A program made the translations under genes and the position numbers. A stretch of DNA of 64,000 nt from Pseudomonas putida (lineage in GTDB: Bacteria; Pseudomonadota; Gammaproteobacteria; Pseudomonadales; Pseudomonadaceae): contig NZ_JANHLC010000010.1 in the NCBI RefSeq assembly GCF_028682395.1, positions 124,001 to 188,000 of the forward strand. The letters are read 5' to 3'. Below, in pieces: positions 11,266 to 20,382 of the stretch; within the stretch, counting starts at the first letter, position 1; each line of letters begins with the position of its first letter. Below the pieces are notes generated by a model. The model did no database searches, was not told the DNA's origin, and worked only from the letters and a program-made list of their open reading frames with translations.

Positions 11266-14200
11266 ATGCAGCCATTGATCGTTTCCCAGCAGGTCACTCA
11301 AGGCGTCGCAGACTTTCTGTGTACCGCATTCCCGTCCACTACTTCAGGTTTTGAGGGCTTGCTGGAGCGCTTTTTGGCTGAGCGCAGCAATATCTTCAAA
11401 GGGCCGTATCTGACGTTGCCACTGCCATTTCGCAAGCAGCTGAATGGCGGTCTATCGGCTTTCCCTTGGTTACCTGCCAGCTTTGTGCCCCATGCACATC
11501 AGGCCAAGGCTTTTGCGCGACTGGCGGTTTCCGAGGCTCAATCCACGTTGGTGGCAACGGGTACGGGGTCGGGTAAGACCGAGTGCTTTCTATATCCGAT
11601 CCTTGAGCATTGTCGTGTGGCGCGTGCCGAGGGGCGGCGTGGCATCAAGGCGATCATCCTTTATCCCATGAATGCCTTGGCCAGCGACCAATCCGGGCGC
11701 GTGGCCAAGGAAATCGTTAAGGCTGCTGGCCTTAGTGGGATTCGTGCAGGCTTGTATGTGGGCGATGCGCCGGCTGTCGAGTCGCAAACGGTCGCCCAAT
11801 TGAGCGACGGCAGTTATTCGGTGATTACCGACCGCAATGCCCTGCGTGAAAATCCGCCGGATATTCTGCTGACCAACTACAAAATGCTGGATTTTTTGCT
11901 GCTACGTGCAGCTGATGCCCCTTTGTGGGCGCATCAGTTGCCAGACACGCTGCGTTATTTGGTGGTGGATGAGCTGCATACGTTTGATGGCGCGCAGGGT
12001 ACTGATCTGGCTTGTCTGATTCGCCGTCTCAAGGGGCGGCTGAATGCGCCGCCGGGCCAGTTGGTGTGCGTCGGTACTTCGGCAACGTTGGGCGATGACG
12101 GCGTTAGCGATTTGCTGGACTTTGCCGGTGATGTGTTTGGTGAAGTGCTGGATGACAGTGCGGTTATCTCCGAGGACCGCGAGTCGGTTGGGGATTATCT
12201 CGCTGAAGCCCTGGTTGAGTTCACCCAAAGCCCGCAGCCCAGTGATCTGCATACCTTGGCCCCCGAGAACTATGACGACCTGCATACCTATCTGGCGGCC
12301 CAAGCACCCTTGTGGTTCGGTGAGCCTTGCTCGGTCACGCAGGCAGAGAATTTTGCTTGGCGCTGTGGCTTAGGTAAGGACCTGAAGAGCCACTTTGCCT
12401 TCCAGAATCTTTTGCGGGATTTGGAGCGTCTTGGGCCAAAGTCCGTGTTGCTGGATGACCTGTTAGTGCTGCTCAAACGCCGTTTGCCGAGCTGCGATGA
12501 TGAGCGCTTTGCGCTACTTTGGTTGTCTAGCCTGCTGTCGTTGGTAGCGCATGCACGCCAGGATGCACATCAGAACTTTTTCTTGCAGGTGAAGGTGGAA
12601 ATCTGGCTACGTGAGTTGCGCCGCATGGTGGCTGTGCTGGATGCTGAGCCGCAGCTTCGGCATCACGATGACTTACGTAAAGCCGATATGGAGCGGCTGC
12701 ATCTGCCGGTGATCCATTGCCGCGAGTGCCACGCCACCGGCTGGGGTTCTACGCAACAAAAGATCAGTCCCAATCAACTGACCCATGACCTCCAGGCGTT
12801 TTACAGCGCGTTCTTCGCCGAGGATGTGACCACCCGTTTTATTTTTCCTTCCAGCGTGGGGGCGAACCCCGCAGTGTTCCAGCGCAAGCAGGCATGTCCT
12901 GCGTGCGGCACCTTGCATCAGGCATCGCAAACCGAATGCTCACACTGTGAGGATCAGCCTTTGCTGGCCGTGGATATTGCCAGCAACCTGCGTGAAGGTA
13001 CGCGCAATGGCGCGAAGTACACCAAGTCGCACCATGATTGTCCTTTCTGTGCCGGTTATAAAACGCTGACGATTGTTGGTTCGCAAGCGGCCAGTCTGGC
13101 GGCGGTAATGGTGGGACAGCTGTTTGCAACGCGCTTCAACCCGGACAAGAAGCTGATTGCTTTCTCTGACTCGGTACAGGATGCCGCGCATCGTGCAGGG
13201 TTCCTTGCCGCGCGAACCTGGCGAATGAACTTACGCCCGGCGTTGGCGCAGGTAATTGCTGATGCCTATGCAGCTGGGCGACCTATGACATTGGAAAATT
13301 TGCCAACAGCATTCGCGCAACGTTGGCGCACTGCGCTAGGCGATGGTCATTACATTGCTAACTTCCTGCCGCCGCAAATGCAGTGGCTACGTGATTACGA
13401 GACCCTGATGGAAGAGGGGGCGCTGCCTGAAAGCAGCAACCTACCTGGCGAGTTGGCGAGGGTGTTGCCTTGGGTGCTCAATGCAGAATTTGGCCAGGAT
13501 GCTCATATTGGTCGCACTCTGGTGGCGACGGGAACTGCTTGCGTAGTGCCTCTTGCAGGCAAGTTAGACGAAGCCGCTCAATGGCTGATGCCACGTCTAC
13601 GTGACACGCTTGAACCGTTAGCCGCCGCGCAGCTGGCCGAAGTTGTTGTTTTACTGCGCGGGCTACTGGAAAACATGCAGCGCATCGGGGCTTGGCGTGA
13701 TCAGGAGCTAGGGTTTTATGCGCGAATGGGTAGCAGCCCTTGGGGATATAAGAAGAATCCAAGCCAGTTCAAGCTTCTAACCAGCCCGCGGCCTCCGAGG
13801 TTTTTGACACTGGGAGAGTTTGGTCGCTGCGTCAGTATCACTAAGAGCCATGCCCGTTTGTTTAGCGACTGGGCGTTTAAGGCATTGCCTGCTTTGCATG
13901 ATCTGGCGCTGGGCACGAATGCCTTGATTGCACCGCTTTATCGGCTTGCTCTTGAGGCATTGGAAAGCGTTGGCTTAGCAGGTTTTGAGGAGGCCACCGA
14001 GAAGCCGGATATCCGTGTATGGGGGCTGGAGCCCTCTGCTTTCCACGTTATCTTGGGGGGCAAGGTGTGGCGGTGTGCCAGCTGCCATAGCACCACACAC
14101 TCTGGCCCAGAGGATGACTTTTCTGAGCAAGCGTGTCGCCGCGTTGATTGCAGGGGTGAGTTGCAGGCACTTGAGTTATCCGGTGATTTTTATCGCAAGC

Positions 14201-17200
14201 TTTACCTGAATGCGGACATTCAGCGGGTGGTAGCGCATGAGCATACCGGCTTGCTGCCGCGCGAGACACGCGAGGCGGTAGAACGTAACTTCAAATCCAA
14301 CAGTGATCGCCCTGGCGGCATCAATGTGCTCTCCGCAACACCCACGCTGGAAATGGGCATCGACATCGGCGATTTATCCAGTGTGCTGCAATGTTCGGTT
14401 CCTCCACAGCAGGCAAACTACATTCAGCGAGCAGGACGGGCAGGGCGTAGCACGGGTAATGCGTTGCTGATGAGCATGGCGACCAGCAAGCCGCATGACC
14501 TGTATTTCTGGGATGACCCGAAAACTATGATTGCAGGTTCCGTGCAGGCACCTGGGGTTTTCCTTAACGCCTCTGCGGTACTTGAACGTCAACTTACAGC
14601 GTTCACTTTGGATTGCTGGGTGCATGAGAACGGGCGGGCGGCGCAGATCCCTCAGGAAATTCGTGGGGTGTTCACTGCGATCAATAATCAGACCAACAGC
14701 AAGTTTCCTTACCCTTGGTTGAGTTATGTGGAACAGCACCAGGCGTCGCTTCTTGAACGGTTCTTGCGCTTGTTCAATCAGGGGGATATGTGCCCTTTGA
14801 GCGACGGTACGTGCCAATGGTTGGCTAATTTCATTCAGGGCAGCAACGGTGATAGCAGCCCGTTGGCGTACAAGATCGTCAACCGTTTGCAGGGCATTGC
14901 AAGTGATGTTGAAAGCATCAAGCGCAAGCGTGAGGCCGCAGTGAAGGAGATCGATAAGCTGCAGGCATTGACGGTGCGTGGTGAGGATCAGGATCTGGAG
15001 CTGGCACGACTGCTTCAAGATCGAACTGCGCTTTCGCGTTTGATTGGCAGTATTGAGGGTAAGGCTACGCTCAATGTGCTGACTGATGAGGGCTTGCTAC
15101 CCAACTATGCGTTCCCGGAGCAAGGTGTACTGTTGCGCTCGATCATTGTGCGCGATTCAAAGCCTGGAACATCCGCTCCTGATCCTCTGACCTTCGAATA
15201 TGAGCGTCCTGGATCAACGGCCATCACTGAGTTGGCACCGAACAACACCTTTTATGCCGAAGGCAGGCGGGTGGTGATCAACCAGATCGACGTATCGAAG
15301 ATCAAGCCGGAGCACTGGCGTTTCTGTAGGCAGTGCTCCTATACCGAGCCGCTGTCGTCAGGTGATCAACACCCTAACTGCCCACGGTGTGGTGATACGC
15401 TGTGGCGGGACAGTGGACGCGTACACGAAATGCTGCGCTTGACCACGGTATTTGCCCGCACGCTGGATCGCGATAGCCGTATTGCTGACGACTCAGACGA
15501 GCGTCAGCGCGGCTTTTATGTGCGCCAAGCTTTGGTGGATAGCCCGCCTGATGCGGTGCGTCAGGCCTTTGTGATTGACGAGCAGACATTTCCTTTCGGC
15601 TTCGAGTTTCTCGATCGGGTGACTTTTCGCGAGGTGAACTTTGGCGAGCAGTCAGCGGAAGGCATGCCGATGGAGATCGGCGGGAAGGAACTCAGTCGCC
15701 CTGGTTTTAGCATCTGCCCCGAGTGCGGCACCTTGCAGCGCAAGCGCAAGGCCGAGGAGCTGTATCGCAACCATTCGTCCTGGTGTGGGAAGCGCAAGAA
15801 CCCCGAGGCGAGCACGCAGCAATGCGTGTTCCTCTACCGCGAGTTCACTAGTGAGGGCATACGTCTGTTTTTGCCTGAGGTGGGTTTTGCTGATACCAAC
15901 GAGGCCCTGCTGAGCTTTGTGTCGGCTCTGGAGTTGGGGTTGGCGCGGCGGTTTAGGGGAGCCGTGGACCATCTGCGTATTGCTCTAGATATGCGTATGG
16001 CTGCGGGCTCAGATACGCCGCGTTGTTATCTGGTGATCTACGACAGCGTGCCAGGTGGCACCGGCTATCTCAAGGAATTGATGCGCGTGCCCGAACCGCT
16101 GTTGGAAGTATTCGACATTGCACTGCAAGCCCTCAATACCTGTACTTGCAACCAGAATGCGGACACCGATGGCTGTTATCGCTGCGTGTACCGCTATCAC
16201 AACAGCCATGATCGTAAGTCTATCTCGCGACGTACAGCTCAGAAGTTGTTGGGTGAGGTGATGCAGTACAAGGGAGCACTGAAGCCAGTTACCCATCTGG
16301 CCGACGCCCAGCCAGCTAACCAGTTACTGGATAGCATGCTGGAGAAGCGGTTTGTCGAAGCGCTGCGCCGTGAGCATGAAGGTGAGAAGTTCAAGCTGAG
16401 TGAGCTGTTGTTCAAGGGCAAGGCGGGCTATCAGATACAGGCTGGCTCGCGTCGCTGGCGGATGGAGTTGCAGGTCAATCTGGGAGCCAGCGAAGGTGTG
16501 TTGATTCCGTGCAAGCCTGACTTCGTGTTCTGGCCAGACGATGCCGCCGCCGACCTGCCCGTGGCGGTCTTTGTTGATGGTTGGCAGTACCACAAAGACA
16601 TAATTACTACAGATATGGCCAAACGTATGGCGGTGGCCAAGAGCGGGAAGTTCTCAGTCTGGACGCTGACCTGGGATGATGTCGAATGCGCTTTGCAAAA
16701 CCTGGTATTACCTACGCCATCGCCTTGGGCAACTTTGCTTAATGATGATCCGCAGCAGGTAGTGCAGAAGCTGTGCGCGGCACAGGGCATCGCAACACTC
16801 TCCAATTTCAAATCGTTGCCGTCCTTTACCCAGCTGCATCAGCGTTTGGCCCATGGGCAACACCAAGCACTCGGAAAATTGGCTGTCTCCTTGGCTGCGG
16901 GAATGTTGATGCCTTCGGGGGATGCCACCGCGCTTCAAGTTTTGCGCGAAGGGGCCTTCTGGAACCGCTTGGATGAGCTGGGCCTGCTAGCAGACCTGCA
17001 ATTTCATAGGTTGAGCGTGCGTCAGCTCGGTACGGCCTGGATGCTGGGCATTGCCATGCACCCGGAGCATATGAAGCAAGTGATGACCGGCAATGGTTCT
17101 GCGGACTCTGAGCCTGTTCTGGTTGGCGAGTGGAAAGAAGATGGCCTGCCCGAAAGCGAGCTCCAGTTACGCTGGCAGCAACTTTGGCAGGCACTTAACT

Positions 17201-17598
17201 TATTGTTGCCGCTGAGTCAGATTTGGGTTGGCAACGCTGAAATGCCAGGGTTACCTGCGCTGCGGGATTGTTCTGCGCTCAAAGCGAAATCAGGCGGGCT
17301 GTCTGTAGCCTGGCAGGAAGCGCTGAGTCTGGCTGCTCATGAAGTACAGACTTGGGGCTTGGCTCTGGCTGGTTTGGACGTGACCGCCCCGGAAGTGGGC
17401 TATGAGTTGATGGACGAAAAAGGTCGAGTAATAGCCGAAGCTGAATTGGCTTGGCCAGATGTTCGTACCGCCGTACTACTGCCAGATTCTGGAGCAGAGG
17501 CTGCGCTTTTTGCTGGCCAAGGTTGGCATTCTTTTACCGCTGACGGCAGTGAGTTGCCTGATGAGCTGAGAACCCTTTTGATGGAGACACTGGCATGA
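11266..17598 (+). CDS. Giant DEAD/DEAH helicase with DUF1998 and C-terminal Vsr-like nuclease motif
   Basis: This 2110-residue protein has SF2 motifs Walker A GTGSGKT (99-105), DELH (235-238), GTSATLG, and in the second lobe SATPTLEMGIDIGDL and QRAGRAGR (1054-1061). Several CxxC zinc pairs interrupt it (near 485, 545, 590, 945, 1355, 1485). A DUF1998 cysteine cluster follows: C1626, C1628, C1637, C1640. Beyond it, at about 1750-1800, lies PDFVFW then AVFVDGWQYH (D1771, H1776), closely like the Vsr/very-short-patch endonuclease signature. Helicases of this size with DUF1998 include DruE of Druantia; in DISARM the same functions are split between DrmA and DrmB. The gene overlaps the next one by four bases. 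Domain calls are strong; joint nuclease action is inferred. Confidence 0.85.
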   Translation: MQPLIVSQQVTQGVADFLCTAFPSTTSGFEGLLERFLAERSNIFKGPYLTLPLPFRKQLNGGLSAFPWLPASFVPHAHQAKAFARLAVSEAQSTLVATGTGSGKTECFLYPILEHCRVARAEGRRGIKAIILYPMNALASDQSGRVAKEIVKAAGLSGIRAGLYVGDAPAVESQTVAQLSDGSYSVITDRNALRENPPDILLTNYKMLDFLLLRAADAPLWAHQLPDTLRYLVVDELHTFDGAQGTDLACLIRRLKGRLNAPPGQLVCVGTSATLGDDGVSDLLDFAGDVFGEVLDDSAVISEDRESVGDYLAEALVEFTQSPQPSDLHTLAPENYDDLHTYLAAQAPLWFGEPCSVTQAENFAWRCGLGKDLKSHFAFQNLLRDLERLGPKSVLLDDLLVLLKRRLPSCDDERFALLWLSSLLSLVAHARQDAHQNFFLQVKVEIWLRELRRMVAVLDAEPQLRHHDDLRKADMERLHLPVIHCRECHATGWGSTQQKISPNQLTHDLQAFYSAFFAEDVTTRFIFPSSVGANPAVFQRKQACPACGTLHQASQTECSHCEDQPLLAVDIASNLREGTRNGAKYTKSHHDCPFCAGYKTLTIVGSQAASLAAVMVGQLFATRFNPDKKLIAFSDSVQDAAHRAGFLAARTWRMNLRPALAQVIADAYAAGRPMTLENLPTAFAQRWRTALGDGHYIANFLPPQMQWLRDYETLMEEGALPESSNLPGELARVLPWVLNAEFGQDAHIGRTLVATGTACVVPLAGKLDEAAQWLMPRLRDTLEPLAAAQLAEVVVLLRGLLENMQRIGAWRDQELGFYARMGSSPWGYKKNPSQFKLLTSPRPPRFLTLGEFGRCVSITKSHARLFSDWAFKALPALHDLALGTNALIAPLYRLALEALESVGLAGFEEATEKPDIRVWGLEPSAFHVILGGKVWRCASCHSTTHSGPEDDFSEQACRRVDCRGELQALELSGDFYRKLYLNADIQRVVAHEHTGLLPRETREAVERNFKSNSDRPGGINVLSATPTLEMGIDIGDLSSVLQCSVPPQQANYIQRAGRAGRSTGNALLMSMATSKPHDLYFWDDPKTMIAGSVQAPGVFLNASAVLERQLTAFTLDCWVHENGRAAQIPQEIRGVFTAINNQTNSKFPYPWLSYVEQHQASLLERFLRLFNQGDMCPLSDGTCQWLANFIQGSNGDSSPLAYKIVNRLQGIASDVESIKRKREAAVKEIDKLQALTVRGEDQDLELARLLQDRTALSRLIGSIEGKATLNVLTDEGLLPNYAFPEQGVLLRSIIVRDSKPGTSAPDPLTFEYERPGSTAITELAPNNTFYAEGRRVVINQIDVSKIKPEHWRFCRQCSYTEPLSSGDQHPNCPRCGDTLWRDSGRVHEMLRLTTVFARTLDRDSRIADDSDERQRGFYVRQALVDSPPDAVRQAFVIDEQTFPFGFEFLDRVTFREVNFGEQSAEGMPMEIGGKELSRPGFSICPECGTLQRKRKAEELYRNHSSWCGKRKNPEASTQQCVFLYREFTSEGIRLFLPEVGFADTNEALLSFVSALELGLARRFRGAVDHLRIALDMRMAAGSDTPRCYLVIYDSVPGGTGYLKELMRVPEPLLEVFDIALQALNTCTCNQNADTDGCYRCVYRYHNSHDRKSISRRTAQKLLGEVMQYKGALKPVTHLADAQPANQLLDSMLEKRFVEALRREHEGEKFKLSELLFKGKAGYQIQAGSRRWRMELQVNLGASEGVLIPCKPDFVFWPDDAAADLPVAVFVDGWQYHKDIITTDMAKRMAVAKSGKFSVWTLTWDDVECALQNLVLPTPSPWATLLNDDPQQVVQKLCAAQGIATLSNFKSLPSFTQLHQRLAHGQHQALGKLAVSLAAGMLMPSGDATALQVLREGAFWNRLDELGLLADLQFHRLSVRQLGTAWMLGIAMHPEHMKQVMTGNGSADSEPVLVGEWKEDGLPESELQLRWQQLWQALNLLLPLSQIWVGNAEMPGLPALRDCSALKAKSGGLSVAWQEALSLAAHEVQTWGLALAGLDVTAPEVGYELMDEKGRVIAEAELAWPDVRTAVLLPDSGAEAALFAGQGWHSFTADGSELPDELRTLLMETLA

Positions 17599-19694
17599 CG
17601 CTGGCACTCAAGATTGCAATGTCCGATGACTTCTTAAAGTCGTTTTCAGCAGTTCCTCGCTCTCACCAGCAGGCGGTGCTGACCTTCGTCGCCAAGTTTC
17701 GTCAGAACCCGATGGCAAGCGGCATCAATTACGAACGCATTCGTGATGCTGCCGATCCGAACATGCGCTCGGTACGGATCAACGACAATATGCGCGGCAT
17801 CGTGCTCAAGCCTGATGTGGGTAACGTGTATTGCCTACTGTGGGTCGATCAGCATGACGATGCCTATCACTGGGCGCGTCGCCATCGAGTCGCGATCCAC
17901 CCGGATGTTGGTAGTATTCAGGTTTATGCAGTGCAGGAGACGGCTTATGCGACGGTATCTGACATACCGGCTGAAGTGCGAGCAGCAGGTTTGTTCGATG
18001 CACTCAAAGACCGTGAAATTCGCCGCCTGGGCGTACCTGACGACCGGCTGGAAGCTGTGCGTGCCGTTACTAATGAACGCGAGCTTGAGGTGTTGGAGGC
18101 ACAATTGCCCGATGAGGCATACGAAGCGTTGTATCTGTTTGCTGCCGGCGAGCCTTTTGACAAAATCATCAGTGATCAATCCGCGCCAGCGGCGGTCGAC
18201 CCTACAGACTTCGGTGCTGCGCTGGAGCGTGATAGCTCACGTCGTCATTTTGTGGTGCTTACTGACGACAGCGATCTGGAAGCTTTACTGGCCGCACCTC
18301 TTGAACACTGGAGGGTCTTTCTGCACCCAAGCCAGCGTAAGTTGGTGGAGCGCGACTGGAATGGTCCTGTGAAGGTGACCGGTGGCGCAGGTACTGGTAA
18401 AACCGTTGTAGCCATGCATCGCGCTGCAAGACTTGCACGACAATACGCGGACTTGCCTGGTCGTCCTGTGCTGTTTACCACTTTCACCAAAACTCTGGCT
18501 GAGGACATCCGCCAGCATTTGGCTCTGCTGTGCACACCGCAGGAGCTGGAGAAAATTCAGGTGGTGAACCTGGATCAGTGGGCTTCCAGCCTCCTGCGTC
18601 GTTTTGGTTACTCACATAACCTGTTGTACAACGAAGGCGACCGTCGCCGTTTCTGGCAAGCAGCCCTGTCGGCGATGCCGGCATCGGTTGATCTCAGTTT
18701 GCCGTTCATGCGTGCCGAATATGAGCGGGTTGTGCTTCCTCAAGCCTGCGAAACTGCTGACGACTATATGCGTGCCAGTCGAGTGGGCCGCGGCGGTCAG
18801 CTTGGCCGTGCAATGCGTAAGTCTATTTGGCCGGTGTTTGCCGAATACCGTGCCCAACTGCAAGCCGCCAATTTGCGCGAGCCTGAAGAGGCCTTTCGTG
18901 AAGCTTGTCAGTTGTTAAGAAAGGAGAAGCCCGTACTCGGTGTTCGTTGCATGGTGGTGGACGAAGCTCAGGACATTAGCAACGCGGGCTTTGAGCTAAT
19001 TCGTACGGCAGTAGAGGAAGCCGAAAACGACCTGTTTATTGTTGGCGATGCCCACCAACGTATCTACCGGCACAAAGTTGTGCTTAGCCGGGTGGGTATC
19101 GAGGTTCGCGGCCGCAGCCATAACCTGAAGGTGAATTACCGAACCACCGACGAAATCCGTCAATGGGCCTGCGCTCAACTCGAAGGATGTGCTGTCGATG
19201 ACTTGGATGGCAACGTGGACTCTCTGCGCGGTTATCGGTCTCTGACACATGGTGATGTGCCAGATATCATCGAGTCGTCTTCCGCGCACGAAGATATGCC
19301 GCATATAAAGGCGATCCTTAAACAGTTGCAGGACGATGGGATGGAGCCTCGACAGGTTTGCATCACTGCGCGTACCAATGACGATCTGGATAATGTCGCT
19401 CGGGCTCTGCAGCAGGCAGGTATTGTTCACTTGAAACTGGACAACTCTACCTCTGACGATTCGGCACAGCCGGGCGTTCGCCTTGCCACCATGCACCGCA
19501 TCAAAGGGCTTGAGTTTAGCGTAGTGATTGTTGCCGCCTACAGAGGAGCCGCTTCCTACGCCGACCAATTAAGCCGTGATGAGGATGCAGGGGTAACCGA
19601 AGATACTGAAGTTTCTGAAAGATGCCTGCTGCACGTTGCTGCTACTCGAGCAAAGAGAAATTTGTTTCTCCTAGTGCGGCCCTCTGGTGACTGA
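17595..19694 (+). CDS. UvrD/Rep-like SF1 helicase with RelE-like N-terminal domain
   Basis: A 699-residue protein whose ATG overlaps the stop of the giant helicase (ATGA). Residues 1-95 look like a RelE/ParE toxin fold (a small basic domain with helix-rich start, the RSVRIN strand and a hydrophobic VYCLLWV strand). The helicase core begins at GGAGTGKT (263-270), with VVDEAQD (454-460), GDAHQRIYR (motif III), HRIKGLEFSVV (motif V) and VAATRAKR (motif VI). SF1A helicases of this kind unwind 3' to 5'. RelE-like/UvrD fusions are known in defence neighbourhoods and DNA repair contexts. Whether the N-terminal fold still cuts RNA is unclear; I could not identify a catalytic set. It is the last gene of the cassette, ending 9 bases before a strong hairpin. 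Confidence 0.82.
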   Translation: MTLALKIAMSDDFLKSFSAVPRSHQQAVLTFVAKFRQNPMASGINYERIRDAADPNMRSVRINDNMRGIVLKPDVGNVYCLLWVDQHDDAYHWARRHRVAIHPDVGSIQVYAVQETAYATVSDIPAEVRAAGLFDALKDREIRRLGVPDDRLEAVRAVTNERELEVLEAQLPDEAYEALYLFAAGEPFDKIISDQSAPAAVDPTDFGAALERDSSRRHFVVLTDDSDLEALLAAPLEHWRVFLHPSQRKLVERDWNGPVKVTGGAGTGKTVVAMHRAARLARQYADLPGRPVLFTTFTKTLAEDIRQHLALLCTPQELEKIQVVNLDQWASSLLRRFGYSHNLLYNEGDRRRFWQAALSAMPASVDLSLPFMRAEYERVVLPQACETADDYMRASRVGRGGQLGRAMRKSIWPVFAEYRAQLQAANLREPEEAFREACQLLRKEKPVLGVRCMVVDEAQDISNAGFELIRTAVEEAENDLFIVGDAHQRIYRHKVVLSRVGIEVRGRSHNLKVNYRTTDEIRQWACAQLEGCAVDDLDGNVDSLRGYRSLTHGDVPDIIESSSAHEDMPHIKAILKQLQDDGMEPRQVCITARTNDDLDNVARALQQAGIVHLKLDNSTSDDSAQPGVRLATMHRIKGLEFSVVIVAAYRGAASYADQLSRDEDAGVTEDTEVSERCLLHVAATRAKRNLFLLVRPSGD

Positions 19695-19702
19695 ATTCTC
19701 AG

Positions 19703-19733
19703 ACTTATACAGCTAATTTTTAGCTGTATAAGT
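19703..19733. terminator. Bidirectional terminator between the two converging modules
   Basis: A perfect 14-bp stem (19703-19716 with 19720-19733) closes a TTT loop in the 49-base gap between the UvrD-like gene and the PIN gene, whose 3' ends face each other. The stem is A/T-rich at its base, so it could stop transcription from both sides. Confidence 0.7.
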
Positions 19734-19743
19734 TGGTCCAGCA

Positions 19744-20382
19744 TTACTGGTTAACACTGCGGCGCTCTGTCAGCTTAAGCTTTGCAAGCCTCCTAAGGCT
19801 TGGGCATAAACCTACGTTTTCGCATCCGATCACCTTTTCAATCCAGTCGAATTGGCTGTCTCGGACTTGCATTCTGGCGTATTTCAGCGCTTGAAGCGTT
19901 GCATCGGCTAAAGCTTTATCTCCGATTGAAATACGCACGGGTTCGTAAGCAAGAATATCGACTGTAGTAATAAGTTTGAGTGTTTCAAAGCGTTGGGAGG
20001 AAATTTGAGTTGCTTTTTTTTCATCAATGACAGCCGTGAACCCGTTGCTATGTGCAAGCGCGAGTGTCGCGGCTTCTCCGTCTCCGAGCGAGGCCGCTGT
20101 GGATCCGGATACCAAGTCAAAGAAGTGCTCTAGTGCAATGCCAGAAAGCTCTTCTCTCTTTAAAATTTGATTATGGATTAGCTCCGAAAGCTGTTTGGGC
20201 TCAGGCCGGCCGTTTACTGCTCCTAGCTCAATCTCCCGTATTACATTGTCGGTGACGACAATTGGAGTCGGAACTGCTTGCAGGATTGCGCTTGCATAAC
20301 CGGTCGCCAGCAAGTTTATGATGACACTGGCGTCGAGAACGAGAATGCTATTTCGATCAGTGAGACAGCTTGAAAAGGTCAT
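19744..20382 (-). CDS. PIN-domain nuclease
   Basis: The 212-residue product opens with ILVLDASVIINLL, the first acidic strand of PIN RNases, then VIREIE, GDGEAATLALA and AVIDEKKA, giving the usual set of Asp/Glu metal ligands. I chose ATG at 20382 because AGAGGA lies eight bases upstream; the frame is open to 20409. It overlaps the 3' end of the upstream metallopeptidase gene by 26 bases, so the two are cotranslated. PIN proteins are mostly ribonucleases and toxins, and PIN genes paired with XRE/ImmA genes are a known toxin-antitoxin arrangement. Here the pair is downstream of a QueC-like gene, which suggests an effector role. Family firm, substrate unknown. Confidence 0.8.
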   Translation of the reverse strand: MTFSSCLTDRNSILVLDASVIINLLATGYASAILQAVPTPIVVTDNVIREIELGAVNGRPEPKQLSELIHNQILKREELSGIALEHFFDLVSGSTAASLGDGEAATLALAHSNGFTAVIDEKKATQISSQRFETLKLITTVDILAYEPVRISIGDKALADATLQALKYARMQVRDSQFDWIEKVIGCENVGLCPSLRRLAKLKLTERRSVNQ

